Assembly (NCBI GenBank): GCA_025890175.1
Contig: JANPYM010000003.1
Coordinates: 3,085,466-3,149,465, forward strand
Origin: Ciborinia camelliae
Taxonomy: Eukaryota > Ascomycota > Leotiomycetes > Helotiales > Sclerotiniaceae
DNA length: 64,000 nucleotides
Direction: 5' to 3'
This document shows, one piece after another, positions 1 through 10,889 of this stretch. Below the pieces are notes generated by a model. That model was not told where the DNA came from. It did no database searches and saw only the letters and a list, made by a program, of their open reading frames with translations. Numbering within the stretch: the stretch's first letter is position 1; each line of letters begins with the position of its first letter. The position numbers were made by a program, and so were the translations under genes.

Positions 1-1140
1 GAAAAGAGTTTTTTTGATTTGGGTTGGGTTGGTTTGGGTTGGTTTTAGATTGTGTTATGTGTTGTGAATGGATTAGCTGGTTGGTGGGTTGGTGGGTTGG
101 TGGGCAGTGATGGATGGATGGATGTAGGTTGGTAGTAGGTAGGGGTTTTGTATGTGTATATGGATTTGTGTATAGGGGATGGGGAATGGGGAATGGGGTG
201 TATAAGTGTACATATATAGGAAACAGCTAATCCCTTCCTTGATTTGAGAGGGGGAGAGGGGATTTACTTACTTACTTCGATACGTATATACCCAGGTATA
301 CTTACCTAGGTATACTTAGTTTTGTGGGGAAAAGGGGTATACTAAGCCACTCTACTTAGCATTATATACTATATTTCAATAGCTTTATACTTATATACCT
401 ATATATCTAGGGATACTTACTACTTACTTTATACTTATTTACTTGGGTATATATATAGGTATATACATGCGTTAATATATGAATGAATTCCTTTTTTTTT
501 TTTTCTCTTTCTCATTTCATTCATTTTAACCCGTGGGTGGTAGTTAATTTGTTTATTCATTCATTTATTTATTTGCCCATGGAGTAATGGAGTAATTGAT
601 GGATGAATGGATCGATGGATGAATGGATCGATGGATCGATAGATAGATAGATGTAAATTCGATTGATGAGTTTGGAAGCTGGGAAGTTTGCGATGGAAAA
701 CAAACCCGGTGCTAGATGGATGGGGAATGGAGAACTTGAATGTTTTGACTTGTATTTTTTGGGGGGGAAGATGGGAGGTGAGGTAGATATATATAGGGAG
801 AGGAGTATAGTAGAGGATATTTTTGGGGGTGAGGGGGTGAGGGGAGGGGAGGAAGGTGAGGTTGAGGTTGAGTGGAGGCGTGGTAGAAGAGTTAGGTATG
901 TATTGTAGGAGGTGTATAGTAGGTGTATAGTAGCTAGTAGGGGATATTTTTGGGGGGATGATGGGGTGAGGGGGAAGAGAGGGAAAGAGAGGGGACGGGG
1001 CGGGGCTTGGTGAAGGGGGGAGGAGAAGAGAGTAGAGGATGAAGAGACCTATTGTAATGAAGAGATTTATTAATATAAAAATAAAGGGGTATAGTGTAAC
1101 GGGTTGAGGAAAACTACCTGTGAATATAAACATGAATATC
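1..1140. repeat. Low-complexity and microsatellite tract
   Basis: The stretch is dominated by short-unit repeats: GGTTGGTGGGTT near 80-105, GGGGAATG near 178-197, CTTACTTA and TATACCTAGG variants at 260-450, and GGATGAATGGATCGAT near 600-650, followed by purine-rich GGGGTGAGGGG sequence. Open frames here are the products of repeat composition (for example runs of Pro-Ser or Ile-His-Arg-Ser) and show no domain. I see no gene. Confidence 0.8.
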
Positions 1141-3675
1141 TCTCAAGCTATAGATTAGATCTCCCTCAGTCTGGGCTAATCTTATTGCTAGAGTATTGAA
1201 TAAATCACTGCTTGTCCGTTTTTATCTTTCATTTTATTTTCCATTCTGGATAGAAATACCGCTCGATAAGATTTAAAATAGGTAAACTATGTAATGTAGC
1301 CAATTCATATCTAGAAAATTGAAGAGGTCTTGGTGATATTTTTTAGTGGAGGGTGGAGGGTGGAGGGAGTATGGTTTGTGATAGAGTATGGGTAAGTTAC
1401 TGGCAATTAATCTATATATTTTTGAGGGGGAAGGGGGTGTGGGTTTATATTACTGGGTAGACTCTAGAGGAGGAGGAGGGGAGGAGGTGAGATCAAAGGA
1501 GAGGAGTAATGTAATGATGGGATGAGATGGATGGGAGGGTTGAAAGAATTCACTTTTGTAACAAATGGCCAGATGGATGGATATCTACAACATCCACATG
1601 AAATAAAACGTACCCTCCATCCCACTTGCACTATATATATCATTTTTTCAAAGATAAGAGTGTGTGGGGGTGAGAGTAAGTGTACTACTAGTAAGACGCA
1701 TGGCAAGGGAGGCGAGAAAGGGAAAATAAGACATACCATTGTGTCTTGAATTACATATGTAGTAACATGATCTAACTATAACCCCGGCCCCTCTCTCCTG
1801 CTTTAGTGTTGTATTTGAATCACATTCCCACCTCCATCCAATATTTTCTAGTATGATCTTCAATATCAACTCCTCTATTAGTATTACCTAGGGCTTTTTG
1901 GCCGTTCGGTGTATTCAAGTAATCATCTTTGCTATTTCCATACTGTACCAGTAAGTGTGTATAACATGGACCACACGAAATATTCAATCCCCATCAGGAC
2001 CTAATCATCACAAGCCCAAATATTTACAGTAATTACATTTCTCGGCTCTGCTCGAACACTCAAACAGAACAAAATAAAGGAAAAAGAAGGTTCAGGTTCC
2101 AGATAGATATCCAGACTTTTCATACAATACGATGAGCCCTGGGTATGAACAAGCTGAACGGTCTTTCCCCAATCCAATTATATTTCCCCATCCGTGCGGG
2201 TCATTTCATCACATCTCATATCAAATTAACCGGCCCGCTCGCGGAACAATCCAGGAATCCCACGAGACGCCGCCGCAAAGCCGCAAGAAGGACCGAGAAC
2301 CGGGACCTTCGTGCTCAAAGAGATGCAGAGGATACCACTGGTTGGATGTACAGTAAACTCGGGTGTAAATTTAGTTTTTCAAGTTGCATTATTTAGCATG
2401 TGATGACTTCCACATGTATGTCGGATCCATCGGGTAGTATTGTAGAGTGTGATAGGAAGGGTTGAACTTGGTTACCCACGACTATGGAAAGAAGGAAAGG
2501 TCGGCGACTGGAGCACGAAGAAATGATCCCATTCCCATCGAGTGGCTCCCTTGAATTGGGGAGTGTATATATAAAGAAGGGCCTTTCCCCGCCTCCGTCA
2601 TCCACAGATAGACGGATTTCCAGTGGCAAATATATTGTAATCCGGTATGTGCGACGGGACGAAATACTTTGAGAGGTTCTATCGTACTGCACTCCACGTA
2701 TATTAAAAATGCTAATCCATAGAATGGCACCAGCACCAAGCATTGTTATCAGCACTATCAAGATCTATACGCAGTACAATATCCAATATTTAGATTAGGT
2801 GAGGAGGTTCCCCTCTTCTTGATAAGTTGATATGTCGAGATAGAGGTCGTCATGCATCTGCTATTTTCCCATTTTTCCCCCACTATGTTTGCCTGCTATC
2901 TTTCTGTGCAGTATGTATATTTCCGCGGTGATCAATTTGAAGCTCTGCTATTTTCAAATAAGGCTTGATTCGGATAGTCGTGGAAGAGGAGATAGTAAAC
3001 TTTTCAAGATTAGGGGAATGGAGGAAAGTAGAAATATTAGTTCTTCTAAAGAGCAAAGAAAGATTAAATTAAGCACCTGGTTCAAAGTTCGTTTTTTGAT
3101 GGGGATTTTGCAGTCAAATTGGTGTGTACGTGTTAAGGGGCTTAGCTTCGTGTAGTCAAGACCTACTATATTTATCTATTAATTTCTCTTTGAGGGGGGT
3201 TTCAAGCTTTGGAATATGTGAACTCAAATCCGTTCTTCCCGAGTCAAGATTCAAAATCTCAAATAGTCGTTGTAGAAAAAAGAAATTCTTCGGGTATATT
3301 TCTTCTGAAATTGTGAAGAGTTGTGTATAGTTGACATATTGTATATATACCCTACACTTCCAGGTCACCATAGTGATGAATCGTATGGTTAATCGACATT
3401 CAATGACCATATCGCAAGTGGATAGATAAATTGCATATAACAAATGTATAAATTCCGCATGAACTTAGAGTAGCGCAGTATACTACAGGAACGAAACAAA
3501 CCCCCTAGGTACAATGAGTAACTGAACATCAGAAATGAAAAGAGAAAACTCAAAAGTAAAATACTGTACTGCCAATGTAACCGCACACAAGAGTGGATAA
3601 TGTCACACGCGCTCAAACTTCAATCAATCCCCCCACGCTATGCTCAAATTCCCACCGTGACTCGCATGCCTACAC
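1141..3675. other. Intergenic, no recognised gene
   Basis: I see no supported coding region. The best candidate is a 122-codon minus-strand frame at 2393-2761. It opens with a hydrophobic stretch (MIVLITMLGAGAILWISI) followed by polar sequence, but it resembles no family I know and has no intron or neighbour support. Microsatellite-like GTGGAGGGTGGAGGG occurs near 1350. The segment just below 3676 would hold the 3' UTR of the peroxidase gene. Confidence 0.5.
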
Positions 3676-5207
3676 TCATAGAGTAGTCCCAGATCCCGGA
3701 AATGCTTGCATCTGCGTATGATCAATACCCGCCAACTCCGGACAACTACCTAATAAATCCACTAATTCGCCAGTGATATTTTCCAAAAGTCCCAACCCTT
3801 GCAAGAAATCCGGTGTGAATTGTGCGCTTTGCAGAATGAAACAGGCTAGATTGTTTCCTTCCAAGAGACTAGATGAACTGTATACACCACCTGTGAGATC
3901 TGAGAAATCGATACCGGTAAAGGAATTGACTGTGCCGGTATTGCCGCCTACTGCGATGGCATTTGGGTATTCGGATGTGCTATATGGTGAGGGAAAGCAT
4001 GTTAGTTGTGTTTGTTTGTTTGTTTGTTTGTTTGTTATAAATAGCAGTATAGAAAAGGAGTGAAAAATAAGGGTAAACATACAAATACGTAATATCTTCC
4101 ACAAGATCCAGAATGCTATATTCATCACCAAAAGCCCTTCTACCCCAGCCAAATGGAATACGTTCCCATCCATCTTTCTTTTGAAATGCTCCACTCACAC
4201 CTGTAATCCCAAAGAAGCTCTTTATATTGAACTGATCTAATATTCCTTCTTGGCTTTCTGCCGTATGATTTGCCATGAACCTATAGATAAAACTATGCGC
4301 CGCATTGTCAACAGCCATGCCCACAAAAGGGCCATAGAAAAAGTATGGATTCTCTTCAATGCTCCTCTCAAACGTCATTTTACGAAGCTTGGCCATAATA
4401 CCAATATCATAATTTGCAGTCGCAGGATCGGGTTGTAGATCAAACATATCTTGGAATTGGGAGATTTGAAGTCTTGAGGAGTCGTCACAGACATATAGAT
4501 CGCAACGAGTGGGAGAGGCGTCGCCTTCATATTTATTATGCGAGCCAATGAGACCTTGTGCTGGGCCTAGAACACCTAAAAGATTATCGAGAACATTTTG
4601 GCCCTGGGTGGATGGGCCGCCGATGCTCCAGCCTGGGTTGAGAGAAAGGGGGTTGCCATCCATGACGAGGCCGTATAAAGTGAGAAAGGCGGCGAGGTCT
4701 TTACCCTGTGTTTTCAGTAATCTTAGTATCGACCTGCAATCCTTTAAAGTGAAAACATGTTCTTACCATTCCAAAGACTTCTTCATTGGCACTTTCCAAT
4801 TGAGAAATTGTAGCAAATCCATTGTGGGGCAGAAAGTTATGGTTGGCTAATGCATTTAAGCCTGGGCAAGGACCTCTCTGACAGAAAGTTCTCGTTAGCA
4901 TTTCCTTGTCCCCTTATATCTCACATGGCTTAAAAAGAAATGATGCGGATGCTCGAGGAATTGAACATACCAAATCTGTAGGGCCCGGGGGTACAAATAG
5001 ATGCTCCCCTGATACGTCAATGATTTGAGCAGGATTGAATGGAGGGGATCTACGAGTAGCACGTCGTTTTTCATGTGCAGCCTTGGCTTTTGAAGCGATG
5101 TCTGGATTTCTGGCAGCAGCCTCAAGAGCTTTAGCAGGAAATGCGAAGATATGTATGGGGAGCATAGAGATAGCAATAAGTGCCCGGAAGATGATTGTAG
5201 ATAGCAT
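3676..5207 (-). CDS. Secreted heme-thiolate peroxidase (UPO/chloroperoxidase family)
   Basis: Predicted exons on the minus strand are 5207-4971, 4877-4767, 4705-4083 and 3979-3676, giving 424 residues. All introns are GT-AG; the first contains a CTAAC branch-like site. The start is the ATG preceding MLSTIIFRALIAISMLPIHI, a typical signal peptide (about residues 1-25). The family signature follows: PCPGLNALANHNFLPHNG, whose Cys83 would be the proximal heme thiolate. Then come the GLVMDGNPLSLNPGWSIGGP segment and the EGD motif (Glu176-Gly177-Asp178) of unspecific peroxygenases. Family members oxygenate or halogenate small molecules with hydrogen peroxide outside the cell. An oddity is that the stretch after NPYFFYGP reads GMAVDNAAHSF, where I expect the distal acid-base Glu, so activity may differ. 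Substrate is unknown. Family assignment is secure; peroxygenase versus other chemistry is inference. Confidence 0.9.
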
Positions 5208-6692
5208 ATTGTATGTATAAGAAAGCGTATATGCAAGTAGAAGGAGGTTCATGTATGATCATTGAAGATGGAGGGAGATGGAGCGAGATATTATACTGCC
5301 TCATCTACTTCGATTTGACAACGACGAAAGTCATAACCAATTTACAAGCCCATCCCTTGCTACGCCCTCATAAAAAAACAGGTAAATTGACGTACATGTA
5401 AAGCCAGTTGCGCCACCAAGTCAGCCAAAAACTATCCAGTCACTCATTCGGGCATGATTCTGATAGAGATGCTTTCCACGACTGCGTTACTTCCCAGTCG
5501 GGCCAGCCTTATCCTTCGCTTAATACGGGAGAGTCGGTAAGATATCCATCCGCCTGGATATTCGTCGTACAATAGCTCTAGATCTTTCAAATTAATGATA
5601 ATGACCTTATAATCACAGCTTGTAGTACATCAAACCTACCTCAGGGTAGGGATACCCCATGAATTAAATAAGAAGAGCATAAACTTGACTCTATGGCTAT
5701 CGCTAATAAAGTTCGGAATCCTAGGAACTCATGGTGGTTGACTCAATTCACATACCTAAGTAACGTGGGAATGTTACACCAAATATTGCCTCAACCCGTA
5801 GCCCGAACCTCCACTTTCCATGACGGGTAGAAAACAACGCTTATTTCACAGAGATGACATCATGTGTCACAGAAAATGGTACTAGACTGCTAGTAGTCGA
5901 TGTATAGTCATCGTGACACCGTTCTAGAGTTGTCTTGGCCGAGGTATCGGAACGTGCGATGTTCCAATGTTCCAATGTCTCTCATCTGTGTTCCCATCCA
6001 CTTCTTCTCTTCTAGAGAATCATTCGCCCCTCGTGCCAAAAAAGGCCTCGATGATTTCGGCTTGAATATATCCGAATGTTAGTGTTTAATTGTTTTGTGC
6101 CAAAAGAATTCCTTTGGTTGCTATGTGAGATACAACTTCATACTGCTAACCTACGAAGTAGGCTTTGAATATAACTATCACGTTCGCATATCATTTTTTG
6201 ACTTTGACAAAACCCGTGTTCGTGTGATTGAATTTTGACGTAACCCATGTTCGTGTGATCTACTTTTCCGATGTTCAGCTTGAACCTATATTTCAACTAG
6301 TTCTTTGGGGCTCCAAGACCGAGAATAACCTCAGTTGAAGAAAGCCTAGAGAACTCAGCTTGCGCTGGATATTCATGGTTCGCCGGCTCCATGTAAAATA
6401 CTCTTCCGTTATCGTCCTGATCAGTGATTGCTTTTGCTATCCTGAAGAGAGTGATGTGATAGAATAGCTGCTATCAGGTTGAGTGACCATCGCCATATCA
6501 TTAATCGAATTGTTATTCGTCTTTACGTATCCTTCTTTCTGTGCCTCATACACCGTGTCTTCGCCAGCTTTGATTTATCCCGAGAGGCTTCCTTCCCAAT
6601 TATCGTACGTTTACATGGGCACCATTTTCTCATTCGATCCATTTGCACGGTACGGTACCAATGGATAGTACTTTCATCGAGGCATGAGAAAG
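5208..6692. other. Intergenic, peroxidase 5' side, nothing else seen
   Basis: This holds the upstream region of the minus-strand peroxidase gene and then sequence without a supported gene. A short direct repeat lies at about 6211-6262: ACCCGTGTTCGTGTGAT and ACCCATGTTCGTGTGAT, 32 bp apart with one mismatch. A 146-codon plus-strand frame at 6479-6919 overlaps the transcription-factor relic on the opposite strand and has no recognisable content. Confidence 0.5.
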
Positions 6693-8304
6693 TTACTGAA
6701 TTTCCGATTTTCCAGCCACGGTTGCAAGCAAAAGATTTGCATACTTTCTCTAAGAGTTTGGCGTCTGGCTCAATGTCTTCAAATTCATATCAAATTCATC
6801 TTGACAGATGCGATATTCTTCATGAAGAATCTATGATCCATAAGCTTGCGTTACAGCTGCCATCGAGTTCCCGATCTCGAAAATCTTCTCGAAAATACAC
6901 ATTCTGTGGACTTCTATAGTCGCGATGAGCAGTGAAAATAAAGCGCTCAAGGGATAGTGGACGATCTTCAGAGAATGTCAGAACGTCATGCTTTCATCAG
7001 CTGAGGCGGAACATAGGGGGCCCTGACGCATCAAGGATTGCCAAACGATTAGGCGCAACCATTATTGAGTAACGAGTATATCAGCTTTCTGTATGGCAGT
7101 AAGGGTCAAGTTAGTAGGATGAGCAAGATTTAGCTGTCGTTGAAGGCGATTTATAAGTAAGCGTCTAGGATGGTGGATCGCAAACTTTATTCCAGGAATC
7201 GACAAAGTTAGAATCTAGCATATGTAAGTAAATAAACCCAGAATGTATTTCGGGGGTTTCATAGTTATGTATAGTTGATGGCAGAGCTGACATTTTCGAG
7301 AAGGTAAGAGGCTTGTGATGTAGGATAGCAAAAGGCCTGTTAACATATTAGAATTTCACGTTCTTGGACAAAGTGAACTTACCTTTCCATAACATCCAAA
7401 ATGTTCGCCCGTGGCAATATTCCCTGGCAGGATAAAGACCAGAATATTTCTACTCTTCGCGCAAGCCTATATCCTGTGTCATCGTCATCGTCACTGCTTC
7501 TATAAAAAAATAACAGGACTTTCTAGACTGGTTCAACTCGAAGAATACCGATGGTACGAAATATGAAGAGATAACAGCGGACAATGATCTATCTTCAACG
7601 AAGTTATAGGCCTCTCGAACCATGATACACTCGCCAGGGAAGAACCGCCATGTTGGTCTTCCCATGTATGTCTGTGTGGTGGTAGAATTGGCAATGTTTT
7701 AAATCCAATGGTCGATATCGACTCTATAGAATATTTGTTTAGCTGTGGACGACTAACAATGAGATAGTACGAGAAGAAGATTAGGCGATGAGGCCCAAGA
7801 GTGCAGTTTAGGTGCGCCTAGTTTTCTGAACGGCACAGTCCACGTGACAATGTTTGGAAATTGATCCATCTTCAGATATCATCTTGATTCTAATTGCACT
7901 TGCGACTTTATTCGGATAGCAACCTATGCTCATTATAGAACTACTTGTCATTGCTTATGAGCCTGGGCCGGTACCTCTCCCACCTGAGCCTGAATCACGG
8001 GATTCCGCAAAGCCTTTGATATCCCCTCCATCTTGAGCTCTCAACTCATTGATGACTCTACCACTTCCTCGTCTCGGCCCTCTCCTCTTCGATACATGCT
8101 CTCTTTTGCAGGTTAATGATGCATTTATGCATTGCTTACAAGGGAAATCCCCATCACGGCGTATCCCTCGATTGATTGTCAACGCTGATAACTTCTTTGC
8201 CGCACCAAGGACTGCGGGTAGATGCGAAAGACTTACCTCTCCTTCGACAATGATCGCAAACTTTTCTGGGTGTAGGTACCTATCTTTATATCCTTGGGGG
8301 CCAT
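6693..8304 (-). pseudogene. Relic of a Zn2Cys6 transcription factor (sugar-regulator type)
   Basis: Ordered pieces of one protein read down the minus strand, broken by frameshifts and stops. From 8304: MAPKDIKIGTYTQ, then, only after dropping one A in a four-A run near 8262-8265, KVCDHCRRR, followed by a GTAAGT donor. Then PCKQCINASLTCKREH with KRRGPRRGSGRVINELR (about 8160-8040), the second half of a Zn2Cys6 finger with its linker. Next is SSYFVPSVFFELNQSRK with EAVTMTMTQDIGLREE (7610-7450), matching the fungal transcription-factor middle homology domain, and PEIHSGFIYLHMLDSNFVDSWN (about 7250-7190). Last come LQRQLNLAHPTNL and ADILVTQ-stop-WLRLIVWQ (7140-7030) and a Leu-rich tail to about 6693. 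In-frame stops are TAA 7064-7062, TGA 6980-6978 and TAG 6752-6750. Each would be a sense codon (CAA, CGA, CAG) with one C-to-T change. The third finger Cys is not found. Resemblance is to maltose/sugar-type regulators, from family memory. Not expected to give a full-length protein. Confidence 0.75.
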
Positions 8305-9489
8305 TCCAACTCTTGCTTTATATCAAAGCCACTTTATGGTCATTTGGGGGTATTTGATGAGGAATATTTGAGCAAAAGGTATGACGATCGAAGCTCAGAG
8401 TTTGTAAGTTTGTTGATCAGTCGAACTTTCGGAAAGGCGGGGTCATCGATGCTAGGCTTCATCTAGATTAGTATCTACTGAGGAGTCACAAGAATACGAG
8501 TTTGTACTACGATAAGAACGATGACGTCGACGGGAATGGCATGTTCGGTCGATAATCGAAAATTTCGATTCATGAAGCATCCTGCAAGCGCTGACAATAT
8601 ATATGTTGTGCTACTGTGTGATTAAAAGTCTTATTTAACAAGAGACTTTGGTTATGAACCACAAGAATACGAGCATATCTTACTACGACTATGAAGCCGA
8701 TGACATCCTGATAGCCGAAAACTTCCAATTCATGAATAAACTTGCGGAACTGTATTTCTGTTATGATCATTTCAGTAAGAATAAGCAAGAATAGCCAAAA
8801 TTTTGATCCTATTGTGAAATGCAAGTGCAGAGGCGTTTGAGTCTCAATCACCAAGCATTCCAAGCCAGCTCATAGCTTCAAATTATGTTATACTAAATCA
8901 TTATGAGGCTAAGGTAGTGAAGTCAATAGAAGCCGATATTGTGCTATATCAAAACGTTTACAAAGAGCTAGCTAATCTGTTATCGAAGTCGAAAGCTTTA
9001 TTTGTGGGCAAGTGATAGTACTGTCATGCAAGACTGGGTGTATATGGTTTAGAGTTGACGCGTATATGTGCGTGCGATGATTCGATTATTCAATTGAAAA
9101 TATTTGATATCTCCAGACGGGAAGCTGTTAGGTTTTTTGCGGACCACGAACTTTTGGGGGACAAGAACATGAGAATAATCCCAAATCATGAATAGGAGCT
9201 AGGTTTTCGTTTGTGATCCTGATAAAAATGTGGAGAAGAAAGAGCATATATTTGTATCAACTTCGTCCGCCTGTGTTTGCATCTTCTTGGTGTTCCTGCC
9301 CCAAACACCACATGAAGCCATTGATCGCCTGACCATTTTCAAAGATATTGATGGAAAGGTCTTCTGCCGGTTTATCCTCAAGGATAGGAAATGCACTTTC
9401 TGTAAAAAGAAATATTGCAAGAATTCCATTCGCTCAAACAGCACGGAATCATTGAGCGCTAACAAGATTAACCCAAACTTCGTCCATCT
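8305..9489. other. Intergenic with a diverged direct duplication
   Basis: No gene recognised. Two similar segments lie at about 8484-8577 and 8656-8740. They share CACAAGAATACGAG followed by ACTACGA, GATGAC, GATA/GATAATCGAAAA and ATTCATGAA in the same order, with many mismatches. This looks like an old local duplication. Neither copy has a coherent reading frame. Confidence 0.45.
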
Positions 9490-10889
9490 CTACAATCTAC
9501 CAACTTCCGAATAAACAGCCTTGACAAACTCTCCAAACATTTCCCCACTTTGCGAATCCCCACTGGGTACCAATTGACTCCCATAAACCCCGCTAATCCC
9601 GGCCTCCTTATCCGCCCACCAATACAAATTTGGGAGTCCACTCCAATACATCGACCCCTTTCTCCTTGTTCCCTCAACGTCTTCCGTAACTATCATGCCT
9701 CCCAACGCATAATCCGCCTTTGTTTCCTTCGGAAGCCCTGGCCCCATGACGCCCCTTATTTCGTCATCCTGAAACATTGCATAAACAATCGCAAGTTGCT
9801 TATCTGACAATTGACCTTTGAATAATTGATTGTTCATAGCTGAGCCCAGGAGTTTGCCATCGGATATCGTGATGCTATGGAGGATTTTCTGAAAAGAGGG
9901 CATAGTTATGTATGCTCCGATACCACCACAGTCATCGGATTGGTCTTGAGTCCACACTTTATCTTCAGAATAAACAACTGCACCCGTTGGGTTCATAGGG
10001 GTCCCGAATGGCGTTGCGCCACCTTCGCGAGAGGCCATTACAACGTAGCGGGAGAGCAATAATGGATGCTTTTCGATGTGGAAAGTTAGATCTTCGAGGT
10101 TCAAGGGGGTCATAATGTATTTCTGCATGTATTGTTCAAGAGTCATGTTATTAGCCCGTTCAATCATTTTACCTGCCCAATCGAGACCAGCTGGAATTAA
10201 TTAGCCTTTGCTTAGACTGTATGGGCTATATGGCAAGTGCACTAACTAGAGTATTGAAAAGCTTCGCCGGGCTCAGCCATAAGAGGGGTATTGTAGCGGT
10301 GAACGAGGGTACCAGCAGCCAAGCTGGCCGTTTCACCTCGCGACTCTCTCCATTGTCTGAGCTCGGGAGTGAATAGGTCATATGCAAGACCAGAAGTATG
10401 AGTGAGAAGCTGTCTACAGAAAGATGTCAATCCCAAAGTTTTACATACAGTCGAGATTGTAGGAAGTTTTGATATACCGGAGAGTAATATATTTGGTCGC
10501 CTTGACTAGTTTTGGCGCACCATTCCCAGGATCAAATCCCTGGAGAATCTCTAAATCCTTGAGTTCTGGAAGCAATCGTGCAACATCTTCATCGAGTGTG
10601 AATTGGAGGCGTTCGACACATTGCAAAGCACAAATGGCGGTCAACAGCTTTGTGCAGGAAGCGACCCAGAATATGTCATCAACTTTCAAGGGTTCGGATG
10701 CACCGGGCTTGAGCGAATGTGGAACATGGGCTTTGCTGTAAGAGAACGAACCTGTCACGATCATGTGATCAATGCCTATCCCACCACGACTGGTGAAATC
10801 ATACCTGATTGATTACTCGCAACTGTGACAGAACCGGGAATCTTGCCCGAGGAAATAGCAGATTGTATTTTGTTCTCGAATAATTGCAT
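9490..10889 (-). CDS. Serine beta-lactamase-like esterase/transesterase
   Basis: Predicted exons on the minus strand are 10889-10805, 10751-10478, 10413-10247 and 10190-9490, giving 408 residues. Introns are GT-AG and about 50-65 nt. The protein has the class C beta-lactamase/penicillin-binding fold signatures: the SxxK motif as Ser60-Cys-Thr-Lys63 (ASCTKLLTA), LLTHTSGL after it, and the Tyr motif Tyr174-Ser-Thr in AFQYSTGLDWAGK. A C-terminal YWSGLPNLYWW (about 357-367) occupies the position of the KTG/WGG segment. Fungal members of this fold act as esterases or acyltransferases (LovD is the studied example) rather than antibiotic-resistance enzymes. No signal peptide is evident, so a cytosolic location is likely. 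No polyketide or other biosynthetic gene lies next to it, so the substrate cannot be inferred. Family call is strong; function is open. Confidence 0.88.

Noticed and set aside
561..1133. 190-codon minus-strand open frame
   Set aside because: Translation of microsatellites (Pro/Ser/Thr and Ile-His-Arg-Ser runs); no domain or splice partner.
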